Assembly: GCF_004011695.2 (NCBI RefSeq)
Contig: NC_082405.1
Location: 1,976,001-2,040,000 of the forward strand
DNA from: Ascochyta rabiei
Lineage: Eukaryota; Ascomycota; Dothideomycetes; Pleosporales; Didymellaceae
Direction of reading: 5' to 3'
DNA length: 64,000 nt
Numbering within the stretch: position 1 is the first letter of the stretch; each line of letters opens with the position of its first letter. The notes under the pieces were generated by a model, which was not told where the DNA came from, searched no databases, and saw only the letters and a list, made by a program, of their open reading frames with translations. Of this stretch, positions 22,038-33,759 are shown piece by piece. The position numbers and the translations under genes are program-made.

Positions 22038-23982
22038 CTAGTCCAGGTCCTCCGGCCTCTTAACCGGGCTCGCTCTTGCTGGTGAATCGATGCCTGCAGG
22101 TCCACTAACACCAGGTGCAAGCTGCAGGCTAGCCCTGATGCCTCTGCTCACGTTTATTGACGGTCTGCTGCCGCCTTGATCTGGGTCGGCAGTGTTGATG
22201 GGCGTGTACTCTTCCTGCCCACCTAGATGTACTTTCAAGAGGTGTTCCTCCCTCATCTTCTTGATCTTCATGTAGTTGTACAGCGCGATGCTGCCAATGG
22301 TGACAATCAGGCCTGTGAGGTTGATGGGTGTCAGTGGGTCTTTGAAAACCAGGTTTGCAGTGGTGATGGTTACGACTTCCTTGAAGATGCCGCAGATGCT
22401 AAGTGTGACCACCGAGGTTCGCTTCAGCAGAGCAAATTCGGATGAGGTCATAAGGAAGGCAAGACAACCGGGGAAAATGAGGATGCCGATGCCGAAAGCT
22501 GTGCCTTTTTGCTCGAAGAGATGTGCAAGACCTTCTTGCAGAGCGCCGAAACCTTCCACTGGTACGGCTAGAACGAAGATGCTGAAGAACATGACGGGTG
22601 CTAGGAAAAATATCGAGGAGAACGGATTCGCGGTCGCAGGGTTGCGTAGGAGGAGAATCTGCGTAAGAGACCAGCGGAATCCAGAAGAGCAGGCCGAGGC
22701 CATGACAAGAATGAAGCCCAGGGCGTGGAAGGCTGTTTCGCCGGCCACCATCATAACGACGCCGACGGTCATGATTGCAATGATAAGGACGAGGCGCCAC
22801 GAAGGCTGCTCGAGGCGGAAGAGAAAGGCGAAGATGAGGACGAAGCCTAGTGCAGACGATTTGCACATTGCTGTTGCTGTTAGCTTTTGTCGACCTGACG
22901 CGAGTCTGGTGACGTACTGAAGAAAGTCAAAGAAATGAACTTCAGACTCGTGTTGCCCAGGCCAATGTCCATGCCTGTCGCGACACCACAGGGTCCTATG
23001 CGCGAGAAGTAGAACCACTTGGTCATGAGTGGCTTCTTGGGGTCCAATGGTTCCGCACGTGCACCGGTCGCGTGAGGGTTGAGAGAATCGTGTCGAGGTC
23101 GAAGAGAAGGTACCAGGAACAGTACGAGAGAGGCCAGTGAGAACTGCACAAGCATGTGCAGACATGTTGTGAATAACGGGAAAGGAAAGATGTTTTGGGT
23201 TGCGCCGTCGCCCTTTTCCACCTTGAACATCCACTTGTTGTAGACGGAGATTGATATGGAGAAGAGGTACCTGGGGGGACGTGTTAGCTTCTCTCCCTTG
23301 CAAGCCAGGGCGGTGTGTCATCGTACCAGAGGCATATGAGCACGGCGTTGACGAGCATGGACCGGTACAGGCTCTGGTCGGCGAGGGCCTTTTCCTCCTT
23401 GGTGAAGGTGAGGCCTGCATCAGGCACTATGCGATTGTCGAGCAGCGTGTTCCGCCTCTTCCTCCTTGCGTTCTTGCGGCGCACCTTCTTGGTGAGGCCC
23501 GTCTCCTCGTCGTCTTCCAGGCCGTCTGCGCTCATGTCGTCGAGCTCGAAGTCGGTGCTGTCGCTGCGGGAGCCGCTGTCTGATGCGTTCGCCGAGCCGT
23601 CCTCACCTTCCTCGGCGATGTGGTCGTCTCGCCGCCGCCTGTGGCTCCGCTCCTTCTTCTTGCTCGTTGCTGCAGCGGCGGCGCCAGTGATGGAGGAGGA
23701 CCGCCGTCTCGTCGACGGCTCCATGCCCCCGAATGCCGCGGCCGTGGGCGTGGGTGGGTGGATAAGCTTCGCTACGTCGGCCGGGCGCAGCGTAGTCTTG
23801 GGTGCTCGGCGAGGTGCGTTGTCGTTGGCGTCGTCGCTGCTGATGTCGGACAAGCTACTGGCCGAGGGAGGGTTGGAGAACGTGCGCAGGGGGAACTCAT
23901 CGCCTGGGTGCAGCAACGTGTCAGGCGGCTGTCTCGAAGCGGTGTCGTCGAGCCAGCGTGCTACGGCGGAGTCTGAAGTCAT
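22038..23982 (-). CDS. Triose-phosphate/nucleotide-sugar transporter family protein (SLC35C2/Ymd8-like)
   Basis: Membrane transporter of the TPT/DMT family, 613 residues. Exons on the minus strand are 23982-23327, 23270-22918 and 22870-22038; introns are 56 and 47 bp and the phases close. Residues 1-200 are a hydrophilic, presumably cytosolic domain with basic patches (KKKERSHRRRRDD, KKVRRKNARRKRR) and an acidic Asp/Glu/Ser stretch. About ten membrane helices follow, starting near NAVLICLWYLFSISISVYNKWMF, with the family marker GMDIGLGNTSLKFISLTFF and later TSVVTLSICGIFKEV. The order matches SLC35C2 and yeast Ymd8, which act in the Golgi/secretory pathway. Substrate cannot be read from the sequence. 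The long N-terminal extension is usual for filamentous fungal members. Confidence 0.9.
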
Positions 23983-24683
23983 GTTTACCCCCGGCCTCGC
24001 GCCCGATTCGTCTAGGCCACTTGGCGATCAGATGAGCTGGACTGAGCTGGACCCGCGGAGCTTCGGCTGCTAGCATCAGGGGCTGCCGGGCGCCGGGAGG
24101 GAGCATGCGCTGGCGATGATGTCGACGGTGCGCGCCTGCAGCTACGACGGCAAATAGCAGAAGTTGCAAGCGTGCGGCGACGGGCGGGAGATCCTCTGAG
24201 ACTGCTGAAGAGGCTGTGACACTTCTGGCCTCGACCAGGGTACGCAATGCTGACATTGAAACGCGCCCAACCGACCCATCGGCCAATCACTAAACACGAC
24301 GTCGCGTGCCGTGACAGGCGGGGAAGCGTGCTGTGCCTCACTCGACCACGACGAGCTGACGGCCTGTCACCCAGTCTGTGAACAACATGTCTTGCATCCG
24401 GCAGAAACAGAACACCGCGCGAGCCTTGCAGATGCACGCGTTCAAACACGTCCATACACGTTCACGAGAAAAAGAAAGACAAAACCATGCTTTACTAACT
24501 CAACAGCCATGGCCGCCTGGTCGTCTGCGACACCCACGTCTGACAGGAGATATAGATAGATGCGCCGCCGTGTCGACGCCAAATGGATATGTGTGTAGGG
24601 AGTTCCAGCCTGCATCCAACCCCCAAACCCAACGCCGTCCCATGCACACCAGCCAGTACAAAGCAAGGAGGTCACAGCTGCGC
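23983..24683. other. Intergenic between two minus-strand genes
   Basis: Holds the promoter of the transporter gene and the 3' flank of HYM1. A CCAATCA motif at about 24283-24289, some 300 bp upstream of the transporter start, is a possible CCAAT-complex site. No gene is supported. Confidence 0.5.
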
Positions 24684-26020
24684 TCATGCTGCTGCAGTCG
24701 GTGGAACCGGCTGGCTGGGTAGCTGCTCGATCTGACGTATCAAGAAGCTCTTTTCGTCTATGAACTGCTCGTCTTCTGTGCGATCGTCGAGGAAGTTGGG
24801 TAGAAAGCGCAGCAACTTCTCGCGGTTGCTGATCAGGATTCGCTGCACGGCCATGGACTTGTTCGGATTTGCGACAAACACCTACGCCGTCAGCATGCTT
24901 CCCTCCCGTCTGCGTCGGGACAAAACGTACCTTGAACACGTGGAAACCTTCGTAGTTGATCATCCGTCTGTCGTCCCGCAACAGCTTCATAATGATTTTG
25001 AGATGCTCGCCAGAGTCCACGTACTGCGTCATTACGCTGTAGTTCGCTCGGTCAAGCAGGATTTCGCCCAGCAATTTGATAGACTGCCGCTTGGTCACGT
25101 AGCTCTCCGACGAGATCAGCATACTGTTGTATTTTGAGAAGAACAATTCAAAGTTCGTCTGTAGAAATGTAGCCACAAGTGGTTTGTGCTTGGTGAGGAT
25201 TTCCTGCCCTTGTCAGTCACGTACCGTACCACAGCTGTCTCAAATATGCACCCACCCTAAATGTGTTGAATGCGTCTGCACTGAGCTCAAATGCGCCCTT
25301 ATCTATCCAGTCGAAGAACCTCCAAAATATGCCATTGCCAGTGGCAGGTATATCCGGATTGACGTTGGCAAGATCCAACTGCTTGCCTTCCTCGTCGCCC
25401 TCGTCGTACAGTAGCAGCGCAGCGATTGCATCGTACTTGAGCGCTTCACGTAATACTCCTCCGCATGGCATTGCGCTCTCTCTTCTGTCGTAGCCTCTGC
25501 ATAGCGCTATTATGATGTCGGGCCGGAATTGTACAATGTGGTGCAACACCTGAGGGTCTGTTTGCCCGGCGGGTTTGTAGCGGAAGGCGGACGAGAAGAC
25601 GACTTGTGCGTCTTTGCGCGATTCGAACGGCAGTTTGTGTATGTTGATGGCTAGTGTGTAGAGCAGATCGTCACTTAGGATAGCCGAGAGGAGCTGGAAT
25701 ACGAGTTCGGGGTTGACTTCTGTGTCTTGCAGGCGTCAGCATTTTCTTGCGTGTGTATGCATAGACTCCTGGTTTATCGAGGCACAACAAACGGGGGTAG
25801 TACCAGGCGTGCCTTGAAGTCTCAGCTTCATCTGTTGCAGGTCTCGAGCAAGTTCCTCTTCCAACTAGCTATGGTCAACGATGCTGGGTTCTCTTGCTGC
25901 ATGATGCATTCGTACCTTTGGATTGGGCTTGTCCTCCTGACTCAGGCGGACGGTGAGGTCCTTGGTCGAGCGCGTGAGCTCGGCATTGCTCTTCTGCTTG
26001 TTCCGGAATAAGAATGCCAT
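24684..26020 (-). CDS. hym1: Hym1/Mo25 (CAB39) scaffold protein of the MOR/RAM pathway
   Basis: Mo25 armadillo-like scaffold that, in fungi, works with the Kic1-type and Cbk1-type kinases in polarity and septation. Five minus-strand exons: 26020-25916, 25864-25804, 25719-25256, 25203-24931 and 24881-24684. Introns are 51, 84, 52 and 49 bp. The product is 366 residues, as in the family. It starts MAFLFRNKQKSNAELTRS, the typical membrane-proximal motif. Family blocks follow: DKPNPK, LVFQLLSAILSDDLLYTLA, RRESAMPCGGVLREALKYDA, FDWIDKGAFELSADAFNTFR, KHKPLVATFLQTNFELFF, and RQSIKLLGEILLDRANYSVM. The C terminus has FLDDRTEDEQFIDEKSFLI. All splice phases agree. Confidence 0.95.
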
Positions 26021-26520
26021 ATTGAGGGGAGGTCCAGCACGGAGAGGTGATATTCCAGAACGAGGCGAGGGAGGAGGGCTGTGTGCGCCAGACAGCTGCT
26101 ATCTGGATGGCAGAAACATGCAGACGGCTCCGGCTTTGTTATGCCCACAAAGGGGTGTTGAGGTGGCTGTTTACAGGGATGTTATGGGAGCTTGCTGTCA
26201 CTTCGGCTATGACGAAGCTGTTATTGTGTCTGGCCTACTAATGAGTACGTCTAGTGGAATTGCAGAACGCCCGCCGCGAAAGGTGAACCCTGCATCAACT
26301 AGCGCGGCCATCCTTGCTATCACCCGCTGTCACATGGGACAACGCCGACAACGCTGCACGAGAGCACTTTGTGTAGGTCTGGGTAGGGGACGAGAGAAGA
26401 AGTGGTTTTCTGTTGTTCATTGCTGTCTGTTGCCGCTGGTTGATTTATGTCTATGTACGTATTCATCTTCTTTAACATTACAGTTATCTACTATCTCACG
26501 CGAGCGCATGCCTCGCTGAA
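26021..26520. other. Intergenic, HYM1 promoter region
   Basis: Between the HYM1 start and the 3' end of the kinase gene, both on the minus strand. Open frames here are short and lack protein features. Nothing else noted. Confidence 0.5.
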
Positions 26521-27979
26521 TTAATCGCGGAAGTAAGCATGCTCGAGGACCTATTCTTGTGAGCCTTGGGCTCTTTGTGCTGGTGTGTACATGCTTACCT
26601 TCAATGCTGTTAAGCGTGCTCCGCTCTCGTACCGGACGAGCTCTGAGACAAGGTCCTGCCCCTCTTCAGATACTCGTGGTAGCAGCGTACCCCAATGTTC
26701 TTCTGGGTACTCGTAAAACTGCACTTTGCCCCAATCAGGGAACTTTGCTGCCTCCTTGTTTGTGTCAGCTACTTCGTCACGCTGATGAGCTGGCTTAACA
26801 CTCACAGGCCATCGAGATAACGTTGGCGTTCCCAGCTTCTTAAAAATGCTCTGCAGCAGAGCCAAATCGCTTCCCAGTTCTCCAGAATCGAACAGTGTTG
26901 CGTGATTAGGGTCCAGAATCTCGGCAACGGTACAACCAGCCGCCCATAAGTCGAGACTGCAATCGTATGCTTTGTTGCCGAAGAGTAGCTCTGGCGGCCT
27001 ATAGCAGGTTGTGCCAACGTCCGTAATCTTCGAATCGGGTGCCTCAGAGCCCGAGCAATCCGGCGCCCAGGCAATGCCAAAGTCGGCGAGATAGGCAGGT
27101 CCATCGAGCGTTTTGAGCAATATGTTCGAGGGCTTGATGTCACGGTGAATGATCCCCTGCTCGTGGATAAATGCGAGAGCAGAGAACAAGTCCTTTAACC
27201 AGACTTTGGTTTGTGTCTTTGCAAACTTGCCCTCCCGCAGGACTACACTCAGATCGAGCGGCACGAAAGGAAAAACCAGAACAAATCGACTGCCATCCTC
27301 TCGAAAGGTATCCAGAAGTGGAATGACATTGGGGCATGCTGCTTTCTTCAGAATCTCAGCCTCGCGCCTTGAGTCGTGCGGCGGCTCCATCATCGATGGT
27401 GAGGTGATCTTGAGCGCAACGAACTTGGCTCTAGACGGCGCGCCAGGTGGGAAGTAGCCATCTTCGGTCAAAGCAGGCGCCTTGTAGATGGCGGAAAAAA
27501 GACCCTCTCGGTAGTAGAGAGCATTCTGATACATGCCCACTGAGATTGCACCAGGAGTGGGTACGTACTTCGTGTCCTGTTTGCGTGTAAGCTACTATGC
27601 CGCTGGAGATGTATAGGATGTGTGGGTGTCACCTCGGGAGTCGGGAACTGGAGGAAGCGTGGAGGATAGCTCGCAACTTTCTCGTCGATTGAACTTTCAT
27701 AATCGTCCTAAGGCTTTGTTACTAGACTGCTTCTAAGCCTGAAAAACGGCGCTGTTCTCGTACGATTGAGTGGGCTTGGTCATATATCCTGGTCTCGGCT
27801 ACGATAGCTTCCCTGTGCGCATCATTCGCTGATAGCAAAGGATTCGAGGCATGACATGCGTCTATTCTGCGAAGAATTAGCTTGATGCAGTCCAGCATTG
27901 CAAACAAGTGGTGAAAGAAAAAGCACGCTGAAGTTCGAAAAGAGTTTATACAGTGGTTCGTGAGCACGACACGGTCCAT
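26521..27979 (-). CDS. CDK-activating-type protein kinase (Csk1/Cak1-like)
   Basis: Serine/threonine kinase resembling fission-yeast Csk1 and budding-yeast Cak1, which activate CDKs. Minus-strand exons: 27979-27764, 27707-27633, 27576-26806, 26754-26599 and 26550-26521; introns are 48-56 bp. The exon at 27707-27633 supplies DYESSIDEKVASYPPRF and the next begins DTKYVPTPGAIS. Catalytic features: FVALKI (Lys), HRDIKPSN, DFG, RPPELLFG, DLWAAGC. The glycine loop is poor (EGLFSAIYKA). The last exon has 10 codons and restores the usual end VLEHAYFRD. Length is 415 residues from the ATG at 27979, or 388 from the ATG at 27898; the first exon is the least certain part. The intron 26755-26805 is 51 bp without a stop, so its removal rests on GTGAGT and family alignment. 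Confidence 0.85.
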
Positions 27980-28776
27980 ATTCTAGATGATGCTGCGTTA
28001 CCCAGAGTTGTCAGACAAAGCTCGTTCCTGGAGACCGGCCCGAGCATGCTGAGGTACCAATAGAATGAGGCGGTGAATAGTGGTTTCTTGGGCAACATCG
28101 GTGACTCTTGAATCGAGATTTCCATGTCTTTTAGGGAAGCGATGGTTCTTACGAGGTGCTCCCTGTGCTGTGCGGCGTACCAGGATTCAAGGGTCTATAC
28201 ACGGGTGAGGTACTTGCATTTTCGTAACAGCAGACATGCGAGCAGCAAAGCCAAAGCCCGCACGCCAGTCTTGAGAAGCCATCCGGACAGGAGAAGATGT
28301 GAAGGTTGTTGTTTTGTTTTCAGAATCACGAAACAGCGGTCAGCGTGAAGAAGGTTGAATTTGCCGAAGCATCTAGCAGCCCAAACCAAGCAGCAGGGTC
28401 CACCAGCTTGGACTGACAGGTAGCCAGGCCAGATACCAGCGCATCTGTCTGCATTTCCCTCATGGCCGCCGTATCCATGTCGACATCGGTCTGTCGCAGG
28501 GCATGACCCCGCTTAACGTCTCTAGGTGGTTGATCCTTGCCGGGGTAGCACACGTGTGTGATTTGTTCGAAGGGTTACGTCAATGCCGGCCACAACCGTG
28601 AAGCCCTAGCCGCATGGCGTTACGCTCGAGCCCCAACCTCATTACGTACCGACGTGGGCGCCCGAAAGCTCCTTTGACACCTCACGCGCTTGACGGAGCT
28701 GTACTGTGCATTCTAAGGCGTCTCCATTGCGTCGTAGTCGTAAACCCGTGACTGTGCGCCCGTCCCCGCAGTCGCC
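27980..28776. other. Divergent intergenic region, CAK-like kinase / SYP1
   Basis: About 800 bp holding both promoters. A minus-strand frame at 28326-28553 reads smoothly at its end but has no recognisable family. No repeats or RNA genes were seen. Confidence 0.45.
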
Positions 28777-31760
28777 ATGGAGCTGCAGCGCAAAGAATAC
28801 CCAGCGGTGCTGGTGAGCTGCCACCGAGCCTTCTCTCACACCACCCATGTCGACTCACGCAGTGTGTAGCAAGCCCTCTCGCCCGCGCAAGCCGTCGACA
28901 TCCTCAATGGCCGCATGCGGCACGTGAACCAGCTGAACACGCAGATTGCAGACTGGCTGCAGGTGTGTGGACCCCGCCAGACTCGCATCACGTCAATGTC
29001 ACGGTGCTCACCAGTGCGCAGGAACGGCGTCGCGTCGAGGAGCAGTATGTCCAGAGCCTGCGAAAGCTGGCAAACAGACATCCACCGGACGATGCATCCG
29101 AGCTGGGGTATGCGCACACACACGCACACGGCTCCTCCCTCAGGCGCGCTGATTGACTGACGCCCACCAGCATCTTCTCCGTGCCATGGCAGAAGATCGT
29201 AAGCGCAACCGGCGCCGTTGCCGGATCCCACGAGCACCTGGCCCGCAAGATCGAGTCGGACGTCGAGCGACCGCTGCGCAACTTCTACGCTAGCAACCGC
29301 GAAGTGCAGGCCATGGGCAACATCTCTGGGAATCTGGCCGCCATGGCCAAAGACATCGACTCGGCGCGCAAGAAGTCGGAGAAGCTCAAGGCCAAGGGCG
29401 CGAAAGCGAAGCCCTCCGAGGTCGGCGAGGCAGCGCAGGAGGAGCAGAACGCTGAGCTGCAGTGGGACTCGCAGGCGCCTTTTGTCTTTGAGAAGCTGCA
29501 GGCCGTAGACGAGAGCCGGCTCAACCACCTACGCGACGCCCTCACGCAGTTTCAAACGCACGAAGTGGACCAAGTAGAGCGGAGCAGGATCACAGCAGAG
29601 GAGACGCTGAACGTACTGTTGAACATCGAGACTGCAGACGAGATACAGACATGGTCTCTGAGGCTGCGGAGCGGAGACATCCCGCAGCCGAGTCGCAAGA
29701 TGAGCAACCCGCCAGCCTCGCCCGCTAGGAACCTGGTGCCGCCTCCAGTGCCATCAGCAGCTGGCCCTGCCGACGACGCTCGAAGCCAGAAGAGCGGTTC
29801 TAGTATGGACATGTGTGTATCTTGTAGTACCAACACTGACGAGCAACAGCGCAAGAAAAGCACAGCTCGAACCCTCTGAAGCGATTTGGAACCGTACTCG
29901 GCCGTCGAAGACAAAGCGCCCACCCGTACGGCCGTGCATCTTCGCCTGAGCAGAAGTCATCCTCGAACCTGGGTTCAGCCTTTGGGTTCGGAAAGGGGAA
30001 GAACAAAGATCGTGACCTGCCTCCACCCTCTACGTCAGACCGACCACGCTCACCACTGAGACGTCTTTCATCGCGGCGTGAGTCTGAAAGTGCACCTTCC
30101 CCCGTACACGCTCCACCCTCCAGAGACGTGGATGAGCCGAACGGGTTTGCCACCGCGGCTTCTAACGAAATTGAGACCATCGCAACGCCAGTCAATGGAA
30201 CAGTGCAGGACTCCATACCCGAGCTGAATGAATCTCTGGCCCCACCACCAGTCGCTGAGCCCCCAACGGAGCCCGAGAAAGACTCTGAAGGCTTTTCAGT
30301 CCCTCCCTCGGCCCTTGATGCGATCACAGAAGCCGAGCGTGAAGCAGGATTGTAAGAGATTCACCCGTAAAGATACGTAGAGGCCAACTAACGGCTGTCC
30401 AGTTCGCAAAGCGAGAGCAACTCTACACCACAGTTCAAACTCGACATCAGAAACGCGCCTATACAAGAAGAAGGGGAAGACAACGATGCTGCCATGGCCA
30501 GCGTGGTCAACACTCTGCGTGCTGTAAGTAAGATAGTAGTTCTGGGAGGACCTCGGCCTAATATAATCATAGCAAGCCGCACAGCCCAAACGAAACAGCA
30601 CACTTCGAGGTCGCCGCGATGTTCGCAATACGATATTTGTGCCCAACCCCGCTATTCCAGAGTTACAGAGCATAGGAGAAATACCTGCACTTCCTGCTAC
30701 CGGGTCAGCTCCATCGAGTGCCACTCTGCCATCACCCAGCACACCTACGGTGTTCCCCCCATTGATCCCCCCTCCACAGCCTTCTTCTCCAGTCTCCAAG
30801 CTTCCCCACAGATCCTTACTGTCTGATGAGCATGCTGCACCCGCATCGGACACCCAGTCAATTCGATCGGGCCGATCGTTGAGCAGCTCCGCTAGCACAA
30901 CTGTCAGGCATCCGGACCTGCACGAGCCAGGGCTTAATGCCTCACTTGTAGAGACCGTCAGTGCGTGGTTCGAACAAGGCAACGTTACCAAAGCCATGGT
31001 AATCGGTCAAGTGGCGCTCGCGTTCAACCCCATCGACATCTCAGCCGGGCCGTTTGGAACCGAACAGATCCGTTTAGAGAACTTCTCCGTTCTCGAGAAA
31101 GTGGCGCCAAATCCCGCTTTCATCGAACAGATCCCGGACAACCCCGGAAACTACCACGTCGACTTGGCTAAGATCACCAAGACGTCAGTCGCCTTCCATT
31201 ACCAGCTGCATATTGAGAACAGTAACGTCACCGCGCTGGCACCTATCATCCTAACACCTCTGTGGAGAGCAGAGCCAACCCAGGTCTCTGCCATCCTCAA
31301 CTATTCGCTGAATCCGCAATTCGATCTGAGAGGTGCTTCCAGTGTGACGGTCCGCAACTTAGTGCTTGTCATCCGACTGGAGCCGGGATCTAGGGCTACG
31401 TCATGTCAGTCGAAGCCTGCAGGTACCTTTTCACGGGACAAGGGCCTTATTTACTGGCGGTTGGGAGATGTGACGCTCTCACGGGACCAGCCTGCGCAGA
31501 GCATTCGTGCACGGTTCCTCACAGAAGGCGAAGCAAAGCCCGGCAACACCGAAGCACGGTGGGAGATCAGTGGCGAGCAGTCACTGAGCTTGGGAAGCGG
31601 TCTTGGAGTCAGCTTGAGTGCTCCCGGCGAGACCAAGCTGGACGTTGAAGCTGACCCTTTTGCTGACGAGGACAATGCTCCTCCCGCTGCTCCGTCGGTG
31701 CAGTGGAAGCCTGTCCCCAGTGTTAAGCGTATCACGAGCGGTACCTACCTGGGCGTGTAA
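28777..31760 (+). CDS. syp1: Syp1-type muniscin, F-BAR and muHD endocytic protein
   Basis: Early endocytic adaptor that bends membrane and recruits cargo at the cell cortex. Seven exons: 28777-28812, 28870-28962, 29022-29107, 29171-29814, 29850-30351, 30403-30523 and 30573-31760, giving 889 residues, close to yeast Syp1. Exon 1 is only 12 codons (MELQRKEYPAVL). Residues 1-260 are the F-BAR domain (LNGRMRHVNQLNTQIADWLQ, ERRRVEEQYVQSLRKLA, FSVPWQKI, EHLARKIESDVERPLRNF). The middle is a Ser/Pro-rich, basic, likely disordered linker. The muHD lies at about 617-889 (LVETVSAWFEQG, GQVALAF, LVLVIRLEPG, IYWRLGD, ARWEISGEQ) and ends ITSGTYLGV. Intron 4 (29815-29849) is only 35 bp with a weak donor; phase demands it, but its exact limits are the least certain point. 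Confidence 0.93.
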
Positions 31761-33759
31761 GATTTGGATGCTCTTGAGAACCTTGTTGTTTGCTGCATTT
31801 CGTAATTTATACCACCATCTTCTTTGTAAATATATCAGTCGCATTGTTTAGTACTAGACTTTCGCACCATCCCAGCGCTGCCGTGCCCCACTCTCGCGCG
31901 CAAGTTGTGGCTTGACCCTGTCCATCCGGAACCAGTTCCGCTCAAATACATTGACGAAAAGACTACTTCCCTGTACCAGTCACCGCTTTTTCCCGTCTAT
32001 GACACGTTCAACGCCCTCCGTACTGGGAAAGTGTTCATCCGAACCTCCACCAGTTTTTTTCCCTCTTCGATTCGCTGCGCGCAGGTTGGCACAAACCGTT
32101 CGATTATATTATTTCGGTCCTCTGTCCCAAACGGAGACAGGCAGCGTTGCGAAGAGAGCGCATCAGGCCATTCGGCGACCCACTTGGGTGGAGGCAGCCC
32201 ACGTGCGGTATCAGGCCGGATCTACCCTGCCGGCGAGTTTACCACCTTTGGACGCCGGGAGATGGCGTGCGTCGAAACATGGTGTGCATGGGTGAAGGCT
32301 TTGCGCAAGTGTGAGGTTGGAGATGGGAAGGAGATGCGCGCTTGATTACATTTCTTGAAACTTTTTTGGTGTAGATTCGTGTTGGGCGCCTGGTGTTCTG
32401 CGGGAGAAGGGTTCTAGATTGTGGTGTATGTAGCGCGAGAGTTAAAAGCCTAGATTTGGAGTACGAGGGGAGAACACGTGGCTACTGCTGAAGACGAGTG
32501 ACCAGGCAGAGGAGAGTAGGTGAGGGACAAGCGGTGTTGCTGTCTTCCAGACATTCTGTTTCTACATCAACGCCGGTGAGCGAGGAGACGCATTGTCTCT
32601 GATCCTTGCCGGCTGTGCTTGGTAGGTACTTTGTGGAGTGGGCCTGCCAGAACATGGACGTCTGGCTGTGCTCATAATTACTACCTATGCAGAATTGAAC
32701 AGCTGGTAGCCATGCGAGACTACCTGTACTAGTGTTATGACAGATAGCATGGTGAAGTCAATAGCCTATCGCAGAAATGAGGCTCTTTTGGCCGGAGCAC
32801 TGGAGGTGACTGCGGCAGTGCGGCGTAGCCTTCCTTGCCTGTTTGGCGAGACATGGGATTTTAGAATCGGGGCTAAGGGAGCTAAGGTCCCTGACGTTCA
32901 GCCACGCCGATTTGGCGCTTGCCGACGTGCAGGCGGGCGGTGGTCGAGAGCAAATCGAGCGAGACGAGGTGCAGCGTCTAGAGAAGGGAGAATCGTGATG
33001 TGCGATGTTTCGGCGTTGTGCGCGGCGAGGTGCAAGACTGTCTGCGTGATTCGCAGCGTAGTGTGCGCGGCGAAGTCTGCTGACGGCCTGTCCTGATTGG
33101 GAATGCTCTGATTCTCCGCGGTGACGTATGTGTATGTGCTTGGTAGGGCCGTACTTGCAGCGAGAGCGGTCGAAAGCGGTGCAGCAAGGCGCGCAGAACC
33201 TGGCACCAAACTCGCTCAGGCTGAGCTTGTAGCGATCGTGATCTGCTCGTGTATGTACATGTACGCACGTACGCTGCTGGGCGTGTCGGTCGGCTCTGCT
33301 AGATTAAATGTTTGAGATTCTGGACTGCTGCACGCATATGCACTTGGGCTCGCCGCGTGCCGCTTGGCTGAGCCAGTTCCCTGATAGTACTGGGATCCAC
33401 AGGGGATTAGCCCACCATCCCAAACTGCCAATTCTTGCTACTCAGCGCTCTCCCTGCTTGTCCATCTCCGGGCGCAAGCCGGCATTGCTCTCCCACAGCC
33501 TCAGAACCCGCACTTTCTGGTTTGTTGTTGCTGCGCTGCGTTGCGTGGTTACCGGACAGTCTAGCGGCGCATTTGGCCGTGTGCTGGTTGCACCCTCGAC
33601 ACGCCTTTTCTTCATCGACGTCATCTGCCACCGTACCCACGCGTGCGCTGCTCCCTCAGCACTGTTCTTCGAATGTTCACTCAACCCGGGCCGGGCCCTT
33701 TGACACGACATCTTCTCTCTTGCGCCATCGAGGGGGAGACAAGGGGGATGCAGTAAAGA
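31761..33759. other. Two-kilobase intergenic/leader region before the histidine kinase
   Basis: Open frames (for example 31905-32345 and 32737-33096) overlap on several frames and show no family features. The 3' part probably holds a long histidine-kinase promoter and leader, since at least one short upstream ORF is present at 33748-33756. I cannot support a gene here. Confidence 0.45.
33748..33756 (+). promoter_or_regulatory. Two-codon upstream ORF (ATG CAG TAA) next to the histidine kinase start
   Basis: ATG CAG TAA ends three bases before the main ATG at 33760. If the transcript includes it, ribosomes would terminate almost on the main start codon, a layout that usually lowers translation. 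Transcript extent is not known from sequence. Confidence 0.4.

Noticed and set aside
28326..28553. Possible small minus-strand gene between the kinase and SYP1
   Set aside because: Reads smoothly for about 50 residues but no family, no splice partner and no start evidence.
31905..32345. Open frames after SYP1
   Set aside because: Several overlapping frames of similar length and no recognisable motif; likely chance.
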